A model generated the notes under the pieces. That model saw only the letters and a program-made list of their open reading frames with translations, ran no database searches and was not told the origin of the DNA. Both the position numbers and the translations under genes were made by a program. Below are positions 24,725 to 35,300 of a DNA stretch of 43,816 nucleotides, in pieces (positions within the stretch are counted from its first letter, which is position 1; every line of letters starts with the position of its first letter). The stretch is taken from the NCBI GenBank assembly GCA_002381765.1, contig DFXX01000080.1, positions 77,435-121,250 of the forward strand, in the 5' to 3' direction. Source of the stretch: Bacteriovoracaceae bacterium UBA4097 (GTDB lineage Bacteria; Bdellovibrionota; Bacteriovoracia; Bacteriovoracales; Bacteriovoracaceae).

Positions 24725-26125
24725 CTAAGAGAGACCTAAGGTAGCCGAAGCTACGCTAAAATAAATAAGAAGACCTGTAATATCTACGATGGTAGTAATC
24801 GCGGGGCTTGCCACTACTGCTGGATCACCTCCCAGCTTTCGAACTAAAACCGGGAGACCCGCTCCAATCACGGCCGAGGACATGACCTGAATAGCAATGG
24901 CGATGGAAATAATAATTCCAATGTAGGTCATGGTGAATCCCTCAGGCAGCATGGCGCTAAAGGAGAGGAAGGCAATCTTTAAGTAAGTCAGGCCCGCCAC
25001 ACTGATGGCAAGCATAAAGGAAACCTTGGCTTCTTTTATAATAATCTTGGGCCAGTCGTTTTCATCCATTTCTCCCAAAGAAAGGGCGCGAATGACCACG
25101 GCTGCGGCCTGAGATCCCGTATTACCACCGGTGGCCGCCATCATGGGCATATACATAGCAAGAATAATAAAGCTTTCAAGCACACTTTGATATTCACTGA
25201 TAATCATTCCCGAGATGATACCGACGGCTGCCAGGGAGACGAGCCATACCACACGCTTTTTAAAATGCTGAAAGGATGAGGTACCCAGATAGTCTTCATA
25301 ATCTTCAGAGGGAATGATACCCATGATCCTTTCCAGATCTTCGGTAGCTTCTCTTTGAATGACGTCAATGGCTTCTTCATGGGAGACAATTCCCACCAGC
25401 TGGTTTAGGGAATTCAAAACAGGAATTGCCACTAGATCATAGCGTTCAATCTTTTGTGCCACCGACTCGCGGTCTTCATTAACTTCCGCATGCAAAAAGA
25501 ATTCATTTAACATTTCATGGACACGAGTCTGAGGCTCATGCATCACTAGATCTTTCAGGGTGACTAGACCCTTCATGACCATAGAGTGATCGACCACATA
25601 GATGTAATAGATCATATCGCGGGAAGGATCGTCTTTTCTGATCTTGGCAAGAGCTTCAGCTGCGGTCATATCCGCAAAGATAGTGGCAAAGTCGGTGGTC
25701 ATAATACCACCGGCAGTTTCCGGAGGATAGGCCGATAGGATGATAACGTCTTCTCTTACCTTCTTTTCGAGATAAGGGAGAAGCTCGATCTGCTCTTCTT
25801 TGGTTAGTTCTTGGTAGAGATCGGCCCGGATATCCGAGTACATTTGTCCAAAAATTTTGGCAAAGGTTTTCCGATCCAAGGAATGGAAGAGCTCTAGCTG
25901 GAGATCTAAGGAGAGATCGGAGTAAATTCGTCCCTGATCTTCTGGATCGAGTTCTTTAAAGTAAGTAATGATTTCATCTATGGGTTTCCCCTCGAGGAAC
26001 TCCGCCACATCCATGGTGGGAAGTTCTTCAAACATCTCCAATAGTTCTTCGGTCTTTCCTTGCTCGGAAAGATCCTGGAGAAGTTCCTGATTCTCTGGGT
26101 CAAGATTACTATTGTTTTCTTCCAT
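24725..26125 (-). CDS. mgtE: MgtE-family magnesium channel/transporter
   Basis: 466 residues from the ATG at 26125 (an in-frame GTG two codons earlier is also possible). The cytoplasmic N domain of helical repeats is at about 1-125, a CBS pair at about 130-250 (ETAGGIMTTDF start), then five transmembrane helices. The family pore motif MMAATGGNTGSQ and the GGDPAVVASPAITT segment are intact. In the known family the N and CBS domains sense cytosolic magnesium and close the pore. No clear Shine-Dalgarno. First gene of a unit with manC. Confidence 0.95.
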   Translation of the reverse strand: MEENNSNLDPENQELLQDLSEQGKTEELLEMFEELPTMDVAEFLEGKPIDEIITYFKELDPEDQGRIYSDLSLDLQLELFHSLDRKTFAKIFGQMYSDIRADLYQELTKEEQIELLPYLEKKVREDVIILSAYPPETAGGIMTTDFATIFADMTAAEALAKIRKDDPSRDMIYYIYVVDHSMVMKGLVTLKDLVMHEPQTRVHEMLNEFFLHAEVNEDRESVAQKIERYDLVAIPVLNSLNQLVGIVSHEEAIDVIQREATEDLERIMGIIPSEDYEDYLGTSSFQHFKKRVVWLVSLAAVGIISGMIISEYQSVLESFIILAMYMPMMAATGGNTGSQAAAVVIRALSLGEMDENDWPKIIIKEAKVSFMLAISVAGLTYLKIAFLSFSAMLPEGFTMTYIGIIISIAIAIQVMSSAVIGAGLPVLVRKLGGDPAVVASPAITTIVDITGLLIYFSVASATLGLS

Positions 26126-26273
26126 TATCACTCATTCATTAAGGGCCAATTGGGAGCAATTTTAGCTTCTATTTTCTACTCTGAGTACTGAAACATTAAG
26201 GTTTAATCTTGTTAAGAATATCCTAAAATGAACGATAGATAACCTGAATTAAATGATTATGTAAAAAGGTTGC

Positions 26274-27893
26274 ATGGATAGCAGTATTCCTGTCGTTAAA
26301 TTTCTCTTCCAGAATAATTGGCAGATCTTGTCTGATTCTTTGAAGTCTAACCCTATCTATGAGGTGGAGGACTTTAACGTTCCCAATGATCTCGCCACCT
26401 ATCTCTCCGGCCAGGAAGCAGCTCTTATTATAGTCTCCTTAATGGATAAGGAAGACCTGATCAATATTGCGACTCTAGTTAAGCTTCAGAAGAAAGTTGC
26501 TAAGGACTCAATAGCTAAAATGGTAGTAATCAATTTCTCTGGGGATAAGATCCTGGAGCGATCTCTTTCCAAGCTTGGTATTCAAGATATCATCGATCCC
26601 ACTATCAGTACCCGGGCCCTACGTTTTAAGATTGATTTCTGGATGAAGTCCCTTACTGCTCAGGTGAAGCAGGTCCAAAAAGCCAGCTCCCAAAACCCTT
26701 TAAAAAATCAAGTTCAGAATACCGGTGAATCAAAAAGCAGTGAAGCATCCCTCACATGGGAAGAGCCGCTTCATTGTGAAGACGATATCTGGTTAGTTAA
26801 GAATGATTCTGACTGCAAGCGGGTACTTACTAAGTGGCTGGTTAAGGTCGTGGGGCCTGGCCCCTATGCTGGCCAGTGGAATGAGGTTCCCGGCAAGGCC
26901 AATCTCTGGCAATTTGAAGTCATGGGGGACTTAAAGGATCTATTGATCTGCGGCACGGGACACTGGTTCTTTGCGGGATTTCAGAAACCCGAATTTATTT
27001 GGAAAGAAAATGTCTGGCAAATGGCGGGTTCAGAATTCAATCTTTACTATGAGGAAGCTGGCAGTGTTTTATCCCGTCTGAAATTAAAAGATAAGAAAAT
27101 GTCGGTTTGTCGGAATTCTGATTACGCTAACACCAAGGAAAGCATCATCACTAAAAGCTTCGATAAGGACTTCGTCTTTAAACAAGAAGCTCTAAAGGGT
27201 GAACAAGATGATCTCGAAACAGAGACCGATAAGTTAAAAAATCTTAATGGTAAGGGGAAAACAGATCAGCTTCATCATGGCCCCTTAAAAGGTAATGTGG
27301 ATGGAACTGATTTTAATAGCACTAGAGAGTCAGCTCCAGCTTCTCCTCAGCTCAATCAGGGAAAAGAATTAAGCCTAGAGAATAAGAATCAGGCTCATGA
27401 AGCAGCTGAACTGAATTTAAGAAAATCATTGCCTCATCAAGCGCATAACAGAGGAAGAGCTTCTACGGATAAGCTCTCTACTCATTACCAAAGCTCTAAT
27501 GAAAGTATGAGTGAGAAAGAAGAGTTCTCGCTAACTTTCAAAAATGCCATGGAGAGTGCCAAGGTTATGGCAACCATTGGTTCGGGATTGCAAAATGTCT
27601 TTTGTACTTTAGATGATTACTTCGACCAATCGATCATCTTTGTCACTGGAGAAAATAGCTTAAGACTATCTTCCAAGGTGGACTTGGATCTGAGTTTTCT
27701 CTACTTAAAAGAAGAAACCAAGCTTAAATTCAATGGCATTGTATCTAATATTGAAAGTGATGATGATGGCCAGAATTATGTAACGGTGGATCTGAATCAA
27801 GAGAATGTGAAAGCCTTTGAAGCATTCATGAAACTCTATCAGGCCAGACAAAGTAGTATCGATCTTTTTTTAAAGCAAGCAAAGGGTCTATGA
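26274..27893 (+). CDS. Multidomain protein: receiver-like N-terminus, unknown Trp-rich domain, PilZ-like C-terminus
   Basis: 539 residues, no signal peptide. Residues 1-125 look like a degenerate receiver (AALIIVSLMDKED, KMVVINFSGD, LGIQDIIDPT) without a clear phospho-acceptor. Residues about 155-290 form a Trp-rich domain I do not recognise. Residues about 300-415 are low-complexity, polar and probably disordered. The last 120 residues resemble a PilZ beta-barrel ending (FNGIVSNIESDDDGQNYVTVDL) but lack the RxxxR cyclic-di-GMP motif. AAGG precedes the ATG. Its TGA overlaps the next ATG by 4 bases, so it probably works with the receiver-TPR protein. Confidence 0.72.
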   Translation: MDSSIPVVKFLFQNNWQILSDSLKSNPIYEVEDFNVPNDLATYLSGQEAALIIVSLMDKEDLINIATLVKLQKKVAKDSIAKMVVINFSGDKILERSLSKLGIQDIIDPTISTRALRFKIDFWMKSLTAQVKQVQKASSQNPLKNQVQNTGESKSSEASLTWEEPLHCEDDIWLVKNDSDCKRVLTKWLVKVVGPGPYAGQWNEVPGKANLWQFEVMGDLKDLLICGTGHWFFAGFQKPEFIWKENVWQMAGSEFNLYYEEAGSVLSRLKLKDKKMSVCRNSDYANTKESIITKSFDKDFVFKQEALKGEQDDLETETDKLKNLNGKGKTDQLHHGPLKGNVDGTDFNSTRESAPASPQLNQGKELSLENKNQAHEAAELNLRKSLPHQAHNRGRASTDKLSTHYQSSNESMSEKEEFSLTFKNAMESAKVMATIGSGLQNVFCTLDDYFDQSIIFVTGENSLRLSSKVDLDLSFLYLKEETKLKFNGIVSNIESDDDGQNYVTVDLNQENVKAFEAFMKLYQARQSSIDLFLKQAKGL

Positions 27894-29176
27894 TGAATAA
27901 GAAAGAGATCTTTGATGAATTTATTCTTACTCATGAAATTTTGATTGTTGATAAAAATCCCAGTTCACGTAATCGCTTATTAAAGACTATGTCGGATCTG
28001 GGCGCTAAGAGACACATGATTCATACATCTGGCTCGCTGGTGGAAGCTGAAGCCATTATCAATTCTAAAAATATTGGAATTGTTCTCTCGGATTATTTTA
28101 TTTCTGGTGGCTCGGGATTTGATCTCTTTAAGATGATCCGGGAAAAAAAGCCGGAAACTAAAAAGCTCGCTCTGATTCTGGTAACATCAAATATTTCACA
28201 AACAGCTGTGGCCAAAGCTGCTGAAGAAGATGTGGATTCCTTTATCATAAAGCCCTATACCATTCAAAGTATTCAAGAGAGCCTTATCTCGACGATTGCA
28301 GCAAAGGCCAAGCCCAGTGAATATGTCTCTCGCGTGGAAGCCGGTAAGGAATTGATGAAAGAGGGTAAGTTCGAGGAAGCCATGGATATGTTAGAGACCG
28401 CCCTTCCTCTGCATAAGCAGCCTGCCTTAGCTCTATTCTATATGGGTCAGGTTCAGTACATGAAAAAGTATGAAGACAAGGCCTTAGGCTCTTATAATAA
28501 AGGCCTCGCCCATAACGAAATTCATTTTAAGTGTCTTATTGGGCTTTATGATGTATTTCTCAATCAAAAAAAATATCCTGAGGCCTATCAGGTAGTGAAA
28601 AAGGTCGCCAAGATCTTTCCTGCCAATCCAGATCGCTTAACCCAGGTGGTGCGACTTGCGGTGCAAACAAAGAACTTTAAAGACATGCAGACCTACTATG
28701 AGGTCTTTACCATGTTGGATGAGAGGAATGCTCTTCTCACTAATTATATTGGTGCGGGTATGTTTATCTCAGGAAAATATTTTCTCCTGAATAATGAGTT
28801 TGATTTGGCCATGCAGCTCTTTGATAATATAGCTGTTTCATGCTCTGATTTTACTAAATTTATTCGGGCGATGATTTCCCTTATGGTGGAAAATGGTAAG
28901 GCGATGGATGCCTTGAAGTTTTTGGCCCGCTTTCCAGCTGGAGCAGATGATCTTGAAGACTTTCTCGTCTGTGATTATTTAGTTACCGCCCATACTGTGA
29001 AGGATTCAAAGTATTTAGTTAAGGCAGGGCTTGATCTCTATAATCGGAAGATTAGAGATTATCAGTGCATGAAGATTCTAATAGAGTCGATGAAGAAGAA
29101 TGGCTACCAAAAAACGAAGCTCACTCCCTTTGAGGAAGAGATTAATCGTCTCTGGCCTGAAAGAGTTCTAGCTTGA
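27890..29176 (+). CDS. Response regulator receiver fused to TPR repeats
   Basis: 428 residues. The receiver domain (about 15-130) is complete: acidic Asp21, phospho-acceptor Asp68 (VLSDYF), Thr/Ser near 99-100 (LVTS) and Lys121 (FIIKPYT). Residues about 140-300 are tetratricopeptide-like helical pairs (EAMDMLETALPLHKQPALALFYMG-type, in part), a protein-binding scaffold. No output HTH or enzyme domain is seen, so it probably signals by protein contact, most likely with the coupled upstream gene product. The final 9 bases overlap the convergent ferredoxin gene. Confidence 0.87.
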   Translation: MMNKKEIFDEFILTHEILIVDKNPSSRNRLLKTMSDLGAKRHMIHTSGSLVEAEAIINSKNIGIVLSDYFISGGSGFDLFKMIREKKPETKKLALILVTSNISQTAVAKAAEEDVDSFIIKPYTIQSIQESLISTIAAKAKPSEYVSRVEAGKELMKEGKFEEAMDMLETALPLHKQPALALFYMGQVQYMKKYEDKALGSYNKGLAHNEIHFKCLIGLYDVFLNQKKYPEAYQVVKKVAKIFPANPDRLTQVVRLAVQTKNFKDMQTYYEVFTMLDERNALLTNYIGAGMFISGKYFLLNNEFDLAMQLFDNIAVSCSDFTKFIRAMISLMVENGKAMDALKFLARFPAGADDLEDFLVCDYLVTAHTVKDSKYLVKAGLDLYNRKIRDYQCMKILIESMKKNGYQKTKLTPFEEEINRLWPERVLA

Positions 29177-29458
29177 TTTTTTTGCCTGAAAGAGACTTTC
29201 TTCCATCATTTCTTTAATTTCTTTTGTATCGGATAACTTAACCTCGAGAAGAAATTTTTTCTCGGGATAACAAGCGATGGCCATCCCTTCAGAGCACTTA
29301 CCTAAGCATCCACTTCTAAAGACCTTAATATCTTTTCCATGATGCTCCTTGGCCCATTTTTTGAGCTTATCTCTAAGCTCTTTGGAGCCCTTTTCTAAGC
29401 AATCATCATGCTGACAGACATGGAGCTCAAGAAAGGATTTCATATTTTCATTTTTCAT
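29168..29458 (-). CDS. Thioredoxin-like [2Fe-2S] ferredoxin
   Basis: 96 residues. The cluster ligands follow the pattern C-x4-C-x30-C-x3-C (Cys15, Cys20, Cys51, Cys55), the signature of thioredoxin-like [2Fe-2S] ferredoxins; CLGKCSEG is typical. A fifth Cys (63) is present. It is a cytoplasmic electron carrier with unknown partner. Its ATG overlaps the stop of the PhoX gene by 4 bases, so the two are translationally coupled, an unexpected pairing for an exported phosphatase. Confidence 0.88.
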   Translation of the reverse strand: MKNENMKSFLELHVCQHDDCLEKGSKELRDKLKKWAKEHHGKDIKVFRSGCLGKCSEGMAIACYPEKKFLLEVKLSDTKEIKEMMEESLFQAKKSS

Positions 29459-30990
29459 ACTTTCCCATTCAGGATGTTCTCTAAAAGTTCACCCTGGATT
29501 GTGATAACGGCCGATTTGGGAATTCCACCATCGGGCCATGTACTGGTTAGCTTATCCAAAGTTTTACTGGTCTCACCCGGATGTTGAACTGAGAGAAAGA
29601 GAGTTTTAAAATCCGGAGCAAAGCAGGGACCAGTAAATTCTGCATCAACGGGTGCAGTGGCCACTCTTAGGACTTTGCCTTTATTTGGTCCACTTCTTAA
29701 GAATACAAATAAACCATTATTACCAAATCCGCTGTAGGCCCCTTTCTCGATTTCGGTTCCTGCAATATCGGTTGTGAACCAAAGATTGCCACGTGGATCA
29801 AAGAGAAGATTATCAGGACAAGCAAAACCTGTCTCTTTGCCGCCGGTCAGAAAAGTATCGTGTTGAAATTTTAGAGAACCCGGATCATTTCCCTCTTCCA
29901 TTATCTTCAAGATTGATCCGTAATAATTCTGCTTAGGTTTATTATTGGTGAGTGCTATAAGCACATTGCCGGTGAGAGGGTCAAACTCGATATCTTCCGG
30001 TCGATCCAGGGGAGTGGCCCCTACAAGCTTAGCGGCTTCGCGAGCAAAAATCTGAATTTCAGTTTGATCTTTAAACTTTCTTTTAAGAATTGGTTGATCA
30101 TTGATATCTAAGGAGAGCCATTCACCCTTTTCTAAATTTGCTACATAAAGCTTGCCTTCTTCCAGGGAGTCAGAAGAGTTAGAGATGAATTTATAAAGAT
30201 GCTCGTCATTAGCATCGTCACCTGTATAGGCAACGATCTTACCTGCTTTGGATTTCGTTACGGCCGCACATTCATGAGCGCAGCGACCTAGGGCAATAAG
30301 CTTTTTGGATTTTCCAGTCAGGGGATTCACTTCCACTACCCATCCATAGTGCTCAGGAGGAAGTGGATAGATCTTGTCCCATTGTACCCAGCTTTTTACC
30401 ATGGGTGCATTGCGAGGTCTGTCTCCCCAGAATTGGTCATAATTTTCTTCACAAGTAAGAATGGTTCCCCAGGGAGTTTTCCCACCAGCGCAATTGCCCA
30501 TAGTTCCTATCGCGGTAGTCTTTCCTTCGATAGGCTGTTTCCAGGCAAAGGGAATAGGTGTCGTGCCATCAAGGCGCCGGTTATACTCGGAGTTTTTTAC
30601 CACAACCCAATCGTTTTTAACTTTCTTTACTTCGATAAGACTTCCACCAACTTCTTTTCTTTCTTTATCGATATTGCCCTTGGTTCTTTCAAAGCCCCCG
30701 ATAAAAAGGGGGTGAACATATTCATGGTTAACCCATAAAATTCCGCGATCTTCGCTTAAAGGATGGAAAGCGAGGAAATCATTATTGAAGCCAAATTTCT
30801 CAGTTGCATTAATCGCCTCTCCCCACTTGATCATGATCTTATGGTCAAGCCCATCGGCGGTGATTATTTTATCCTGAGTGGAAGGCTTTAATCCGGAAAT
30901 AGGGGATTGATGGGCGCAGCTTTCCAAATCAAATAGGGCCAGGGTCACACCGCTCGCACCTAAAAACTGCAAAAAATCACGTCTATTCAT
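29455..30990 (-). CDS. PhoX-family (DUF839) Tat-exported phosphatase
   Basis: 511 residues. The twin-arginine signal MNRRDFLQFLG is followed by a hydrophobic stretch, so it is exported folded with its cofactor. The PhoX beta-propeller landmarks are present: WVNHEYVHP near 90-98 and the Cys-containing GNCAGGKTPWGT and LTCEENYDQFWG. Characterised PhoX enzymes are iron/calcium alkaline phosphatases used for phosphate scavenging. GAGGG lies 8 bases before the ATG. It is divergent from the DCC gene and coupled to the downstream ferredoxin gene. Confidence 0.9.
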   Translation of the reverse strand: MNRRDFLQFLGASGVTLALFDLESCAHQSPISGLKPSTQDKIITADGLDHKIMIKWGEAINATEKFGFNNDFLAFHPLSEDRGILWVNHEYVHPLFIGGFERTKGNIDKERKEVGGSLIEVKKVKNDWVVVKNSEYNRRLDGTTPIPFAWKQPIEGKTTAIGTMGNCAGGKTPWGTILTCEENYDQFWGDRPRNAPMVKSWVQWDKIYPLPPEHYGWVVEVNPLTGKSKKLIALGRCAHECAAVTKSKAGKIVAYTGDDANDEHLYKFISNSSDSLEEGKLYVANLEKGEWLSLDINDQPILKRKFKDQTEIQIFAREAAKLVGATPLDRPEDIEFDPLTGNVLIALTNNKPKQNYYGSILKIMEEGNDPGSLKFQHDTFLTGGKETGFACPDNLLFDPRGNLWFTTDIAGTEIEKGAYSGFGNNGLFVFLRSGPNKGKVLRVATAPVDAEFTGPCFAPDFKTLFLSVQHPGETSKTLDKLTSTWPDGGIPKSAVITIQGELLENILNGKV

Positions 30991-31023
30991 TATTGGGCCC
31001 TCGCTGGAAATGTTTCAGAGCTA

Positions 31024-31032
31024 TGATATAAT
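31024..31032 (+). promoter_or_regulatory. Extended -10 promoter of the DCC gene
   Basis: TGA-TATAAT is a perfect extended -10. Eight bases separate it from the ATG at 31041, so the transcript would have a leader of 0-2 bases; no Shine-Dalgarno is visible. Confidence 0.5.
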
Positions 31033-31040
31033 AAAGCTCT

Positions 31041-31424
31041 ATGAAATACCATTTACCTATCATCTTATTTGATCCGGAATGTCCCCTTTGTCTACGCTTC
31101 AAGCAAGGCCTGGAATTTCTGGATAAGAATCTTAATTTTATCTCGGCCAGGGAGGATGCGATCTATGAGCACTTCTCAGAGCTCACTCGTGAGGATTGTT
31201 TGGCCAGCGTGCATCTTATTACACCCGAGAAAAATGTTTTAAAGGGGCCTGAGGTGGTGGATTATCTAATGAAGTCCTTACCAGGGGTCTCAAAGTTTGC
31301 CTGGCTCCTTGAAAATGATCAGGGAAAAAAGGTGAAGGATTTCTTCTATCAGAAAGTGGAAGAACTCAGAGAGCTCTCGAAGAAAAAAGCCGAGAACGAT
31401 TGCAATGAATGTCCTCGGAGCTAA
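31041..31424 (+). CDS. DCC-family (DUF393) thiol-disulfide protein
   Basis: 127 residues. The family motif DxxCxxC is seen as DPECPLC (Asp11, Cys14, Cys17) directly after the first beta-strand, in a thioredoxin-like fold. Function of DCC proteins is poorly known; a redox role is assumed from the CxxC. Two more cysteines lie at the C-terminus (NDCNECPRS). Its start sits at leaderless distance from a strong extended -10. The stop abuts the metF stop exactly, on the opposite strand. Confidence 0.85.
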   Translation: MKYHLPIILFDPECPLCLRFKQGLEFLDKNLNFISAREDAIYEHFSELTREDCLASVHLITPEKNVLKGPEVVDYLMKSLPGVSKFAWLLENDQGKKVKDFFYQKVEELRELSKKKAENDCNECPRS

Positions 31425-32381
31425 CTAAAAAAGAGTTGAAGCAATTTTTTGAATAGATGTCGATTTTCCCATAGAGTAGAAGTGCAGACATGGAACATTA
31501 TTAGCAATAAGTTCCTTCGATTGAGCTATCGCCCATTCAACTCCCACATTCTTAACATCATCATTGGTTTGGCATTGCTCCAAGGCATCGATTAAATCAT
31601 CCGGCATATCGATGTAGAAGTTACGAGGAAGATTTGTCATGTGACTTTTTGTCGTGATGGGCTTTAATCCCGGAATAATGGGAACGGTTATACCTTCAGC
31701 TCGACACTTATCTACAAACTCAAAGAACTTCTTATTATCAAAAAACATCTGAGTCACAATATAATCGGCACCTTTATCGATTTTTTGCTTCAAGAACTTC
31801 AGATCGGTCTTGAGACTTGGTGACTCAAAGTGCTTTTCAGGATAGCCGGCCACTCCAATGCAGAATTTCGTAGGAGTTGGATTCTGAAGTTCATCTGATA
31901 GATAATGACCCTGATTCATGGCATGAATTTGCGAAACCAGCTCGTCTGCAAAATGATGGCCTCCTGGAGATGCCTCAAAGCTCTTCTGGCCCTTAATGCA
32001 ATCACCTCTTAGGGCCAATACATTATCGATTCCCAGAAAATTTAAATCAATCAGCGCGTATTCGGTTTCTTCCTTGGTAAAACCTCCGCATATGATATGA
32101 GGAACGGTATCCACATTGAACTTGTGCATAAGAGCGGCACAGATAGAAACCGTTCCTGGTCTCTTTCTAATAGATTTTCTCTCAAAGAGCCCATTGGGAA
32201 GAGTCTTATCTACAAACTCTTCGCGGTGATAAGTCACATCGATGAACTTAGGTTTAAACTCCATCAGAGGAGAAATATTATCAAAGAGATTCTGGATACT
32301 CTCTCCCGTACTAGGAGGAAGGATTTCAAAAGAGAATAAGGTTCTTTTTGCGTTTTTAATGTGATCGATTACTTTTGCCAT
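31425..32381 (-). CDS. metF: 5,10-methylenetetrahydrofolate reductase
   Basis: 318 residues, slightly longer than the usual 290-300. This FAD enzyme makes 5-methyl-THF, the methyl donor for MetH. Seen: FSFEILPP with the catalytic Glu19, FIDVTYH, the NVLALRGD block, and the C-terminal FYSMGKS. AAGGA lies before the ATG. The gene follows metH by 7 bases in the same direction, so supply of methyl-THF and its use are co-expressed. Confidence 0.96.
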   Translation of the reverse strand: MAKVIDHIKNAKRTLFSFEILPPSTGESIQNLFDNISPLMEFKPKFIDVTYHREEFVDKTLPNGLFERKSIRKRPGTVSICAALMHKFNVDTVPHIICGGFTKEETEYALIDLNFLGIDNVLALRGDCIKGQKSFEASPGGHHFADELVSQIHAMNQGHYLSDELQNPTPTKFCIGVAGYPEKHFESPSLKTDLKFLKQKIDKGADYIVTQMFFDNKKFFEFVDKCRAEGITVPIIPGLKPITTKSHMTNLPRNFYIDMPDDLIDALEQCQTNDDVKNVGVEWAIAQSKELIANNVPCLHFYSMGKSTSIQKIASTLF

Positions 32382-32388
32382 ATAATCC

Positions 32389-35300
32389 TTAAAATAAATT
32401 GGCCGATAGCCACTTTTCCATTTCAGTTAAGGAAACACCTTTTCTTTGTGCATAGTCTTCTAACTGGTCTCGCCCCACTTTACCCACATTAAAATAGCGG
32501 GAATCCGGGTGAGAGAAGTACCATCCACTGACTGAAGACGGAGGCACCATCGCCATGGAATGAGTGAGGCTCACGCCCGCATTCTTCTCCACTTCCAATA
32601 GTCTAAAGAGAGTCTTCTTTTCAAGATGATCCGGGCAGGCCGCATAGCCTGGGGCAGGGCGAATTCCGCGATACTTTTCTTTTACCATATCTTCATGAGA
32701 GAGCTGCTCACTAGAAGCATAACCCCAGTACTCTTTGCGTACTTTCTCATGCAAGTATTCTGCAAGGGCCTCTGCCAGTCGATCCGCCAGGGCCTTGGCC
32801 ATAATAGAATTATAATCGTCCTGATCCTTCTCAAACTTTTCGCATAATTTATCCAGACCTATTCCAGTAGTTACACAGAAGGCCCCAATGTAATCGGTCA
32901 CACCCAATTCCTTGGGTGCTATAAAGTCAGATAATGAGGGATTGGGAGAAGCCGCTTCCTCCATTTGCCGCTGTGAGCGAAGCATATGGAGAGTGGCCAA
33001 TTTCTTATCAAGATTTTCCGCTTGAACTTCTTTTTTATGTTTTCCATGATTCTCGCAAGACCATTCAAAGGTTGATTCATCCACGGCATAGACCTCGATA
33101 TCATCTCCCACGGCATTGGCCGGAAAAAGACCGATAACGGCTTTAGCAGTTAAGGCCTTATCTTTAATGATAGTACTCAAGAGAGACTGGGCTTCATTAA
33201 AAAGTTTCCTGGCCTCTTCTCCCATCTTCTTATCTTCAAAAATTTGTGGATAGGCGCCACGAAGTCTCCAGGTCATAAAGAATGGGGTCCAGTCGATATA
33301 TGGAACTATTTCCTTGAGCGCAATATTATCCAGAACCGTGATTCCTAATTTTTGAGGTCTTCTGATCTCGGTTTCATCCCAGTTGATCTTGGTTTTATTA
33401 TTTCTCGCTTCCAAGAGGGTGAGAATCTTTTCTTCTTTTTGAGAAGCTGCGTGAGTGACTCTCATTTTCTCATACTCAGCCTTCTGATGAGCATGGGCCA
33501 CCTCGCGAGTTTTGTGATTAAGCAGCTTTTCGGCCACAGGAACGGCTCGCGAAGCATCGGCGACATGAATGATCGGGCCATCATAATGAGGATCGATCTT
33601 CACTGCTGTATGAACGCGAGAGGTGGTTGCTCCTCCAATGAGAAGGGGGAGAGTGAAATTCATGCGTTTCATTTCTTTAGCTACATGAACCATCTCATCC
33701 AAAGATGGAGTAATGAGACCAGAGAGGCCAATCATATCTACATTTTGTTTCTTAGCTTCTTCTAGGATTCTCTCGCAAGGAACCATAACTCCCAAATCAA
33801 TCACTTCATAATTATTGCAGCCCAGAACAACACTCACGATATTTTTTCCAATATCATGAACGTCACCCTTAACCGTTGCCATAAGAATCTTTCCGGCCTT
33901 CTGAACGACTTCACCCGTTTTTTCGGCTTCGATAAATGGCTGAAGATAGGCCACGGCTTTTTTCATGACTCGGGCTGATTTTACCACCTGAGGCAAGAAC
34001 ATCTTGCCTTCACCGAAGAGATCTCCCACCACACTCATGCCACTCATAAGAGGACCTTCGATGACATGGAGAGGACGAGGAAGAAGCTTTCTCATCTCTT
34101 CCGTGTCAGCTTCAATATGATCAACAATGCCTTTCACTAAGGCATGCTCTAGTCTCTTCTCAACGGGAAGAGATCTCCAGGCCTCATCTTTCTTTTCGGC
34201 TTTTCCTTGACCTTTTACTCTTGAAGCAAAATCAATCATGCGCTCAGTGGCGTCAGGCCGTCGGTTAAAGATTACATCTTCCACATGTTCAAGTAGCTCA
34301 GCCGGGATATCGGAATAGACTGGCAAAGCACCTGCATTTACGATCCCCATATCAAGGCCAGCTTTTATGGCATGAAAAAGGAAAGCCGAATGCATCGCCT
34401 CACGAACAAGATTATTTCCTCTAAAAGAGAAGGAGAGGTTTGAGATTCCTCCACTGACTTTGGCATGAGGAAGATTCTCCTTGATCCACTTCACAGCTGC
34501 TAAGAAATCCAGAGCATAATTATTATGCTCATCCATACCAGTTGCGATGGTTAGAATATTGGGGTCAAAGATTATGTCTTCAGGATTAAATCTAACTTTT
34601 TCCGTGAGGATCTTATAAGCCCGAGTGCAGATTTCAATCCGACGACTGAGATTATCGGCTTGGCCCTGCTCATCAAAGGCCATTACCACTACGGCTGCCC
34701 CATATTTTTTCACGAGAAGTGCTTGTTCAATAAATTTCTCTTCCCCTTCTTTAAGCGAAAGGGAATTCACAATAGCTTTACCCTGGATGCGTTTAAGACC
34801 GGCTTCAATCACTGTCCATTTTGAGGAGTCAATCATCAACGGCACTTTTGAAATATCCGGCTCTGAAGCAATAAGATTTAAAAAATGTACCATGGCCTTC
34901 TCAGAGTCGATCATCGCCTCATCCATATTGATATCGATGATTTGCGCTCCGTTCTCTACCTGCTCACGTGCCACCCGCAGGGCCTCTTCATAATTTTTTT
35001 CCAAGATCAGCTTCTTAAAAGCAATGGAGCCAGTCAGATTGGTTCGCTCTCCCACATTGATGAAATTGGATCCTGCAAATATTTTAAGCGGTTCAAGACC
35101 AGACCATCTTGGTAGATGCTCATGGGCCGGCAATGGGCGAGGCTTATGCTTTTTGGCGGTCTCAGCAATCGCCTTAATATGCAGATTGGTAGTCCCACAA
35201 CAGCCGCCAATGATATTGATCCACTTATTTTCTAAGAACTCATTAAGGGTAGCTGACATTTGCTTGGGAGTTTCATCGTACTGACCAAATTCATTGGGAA

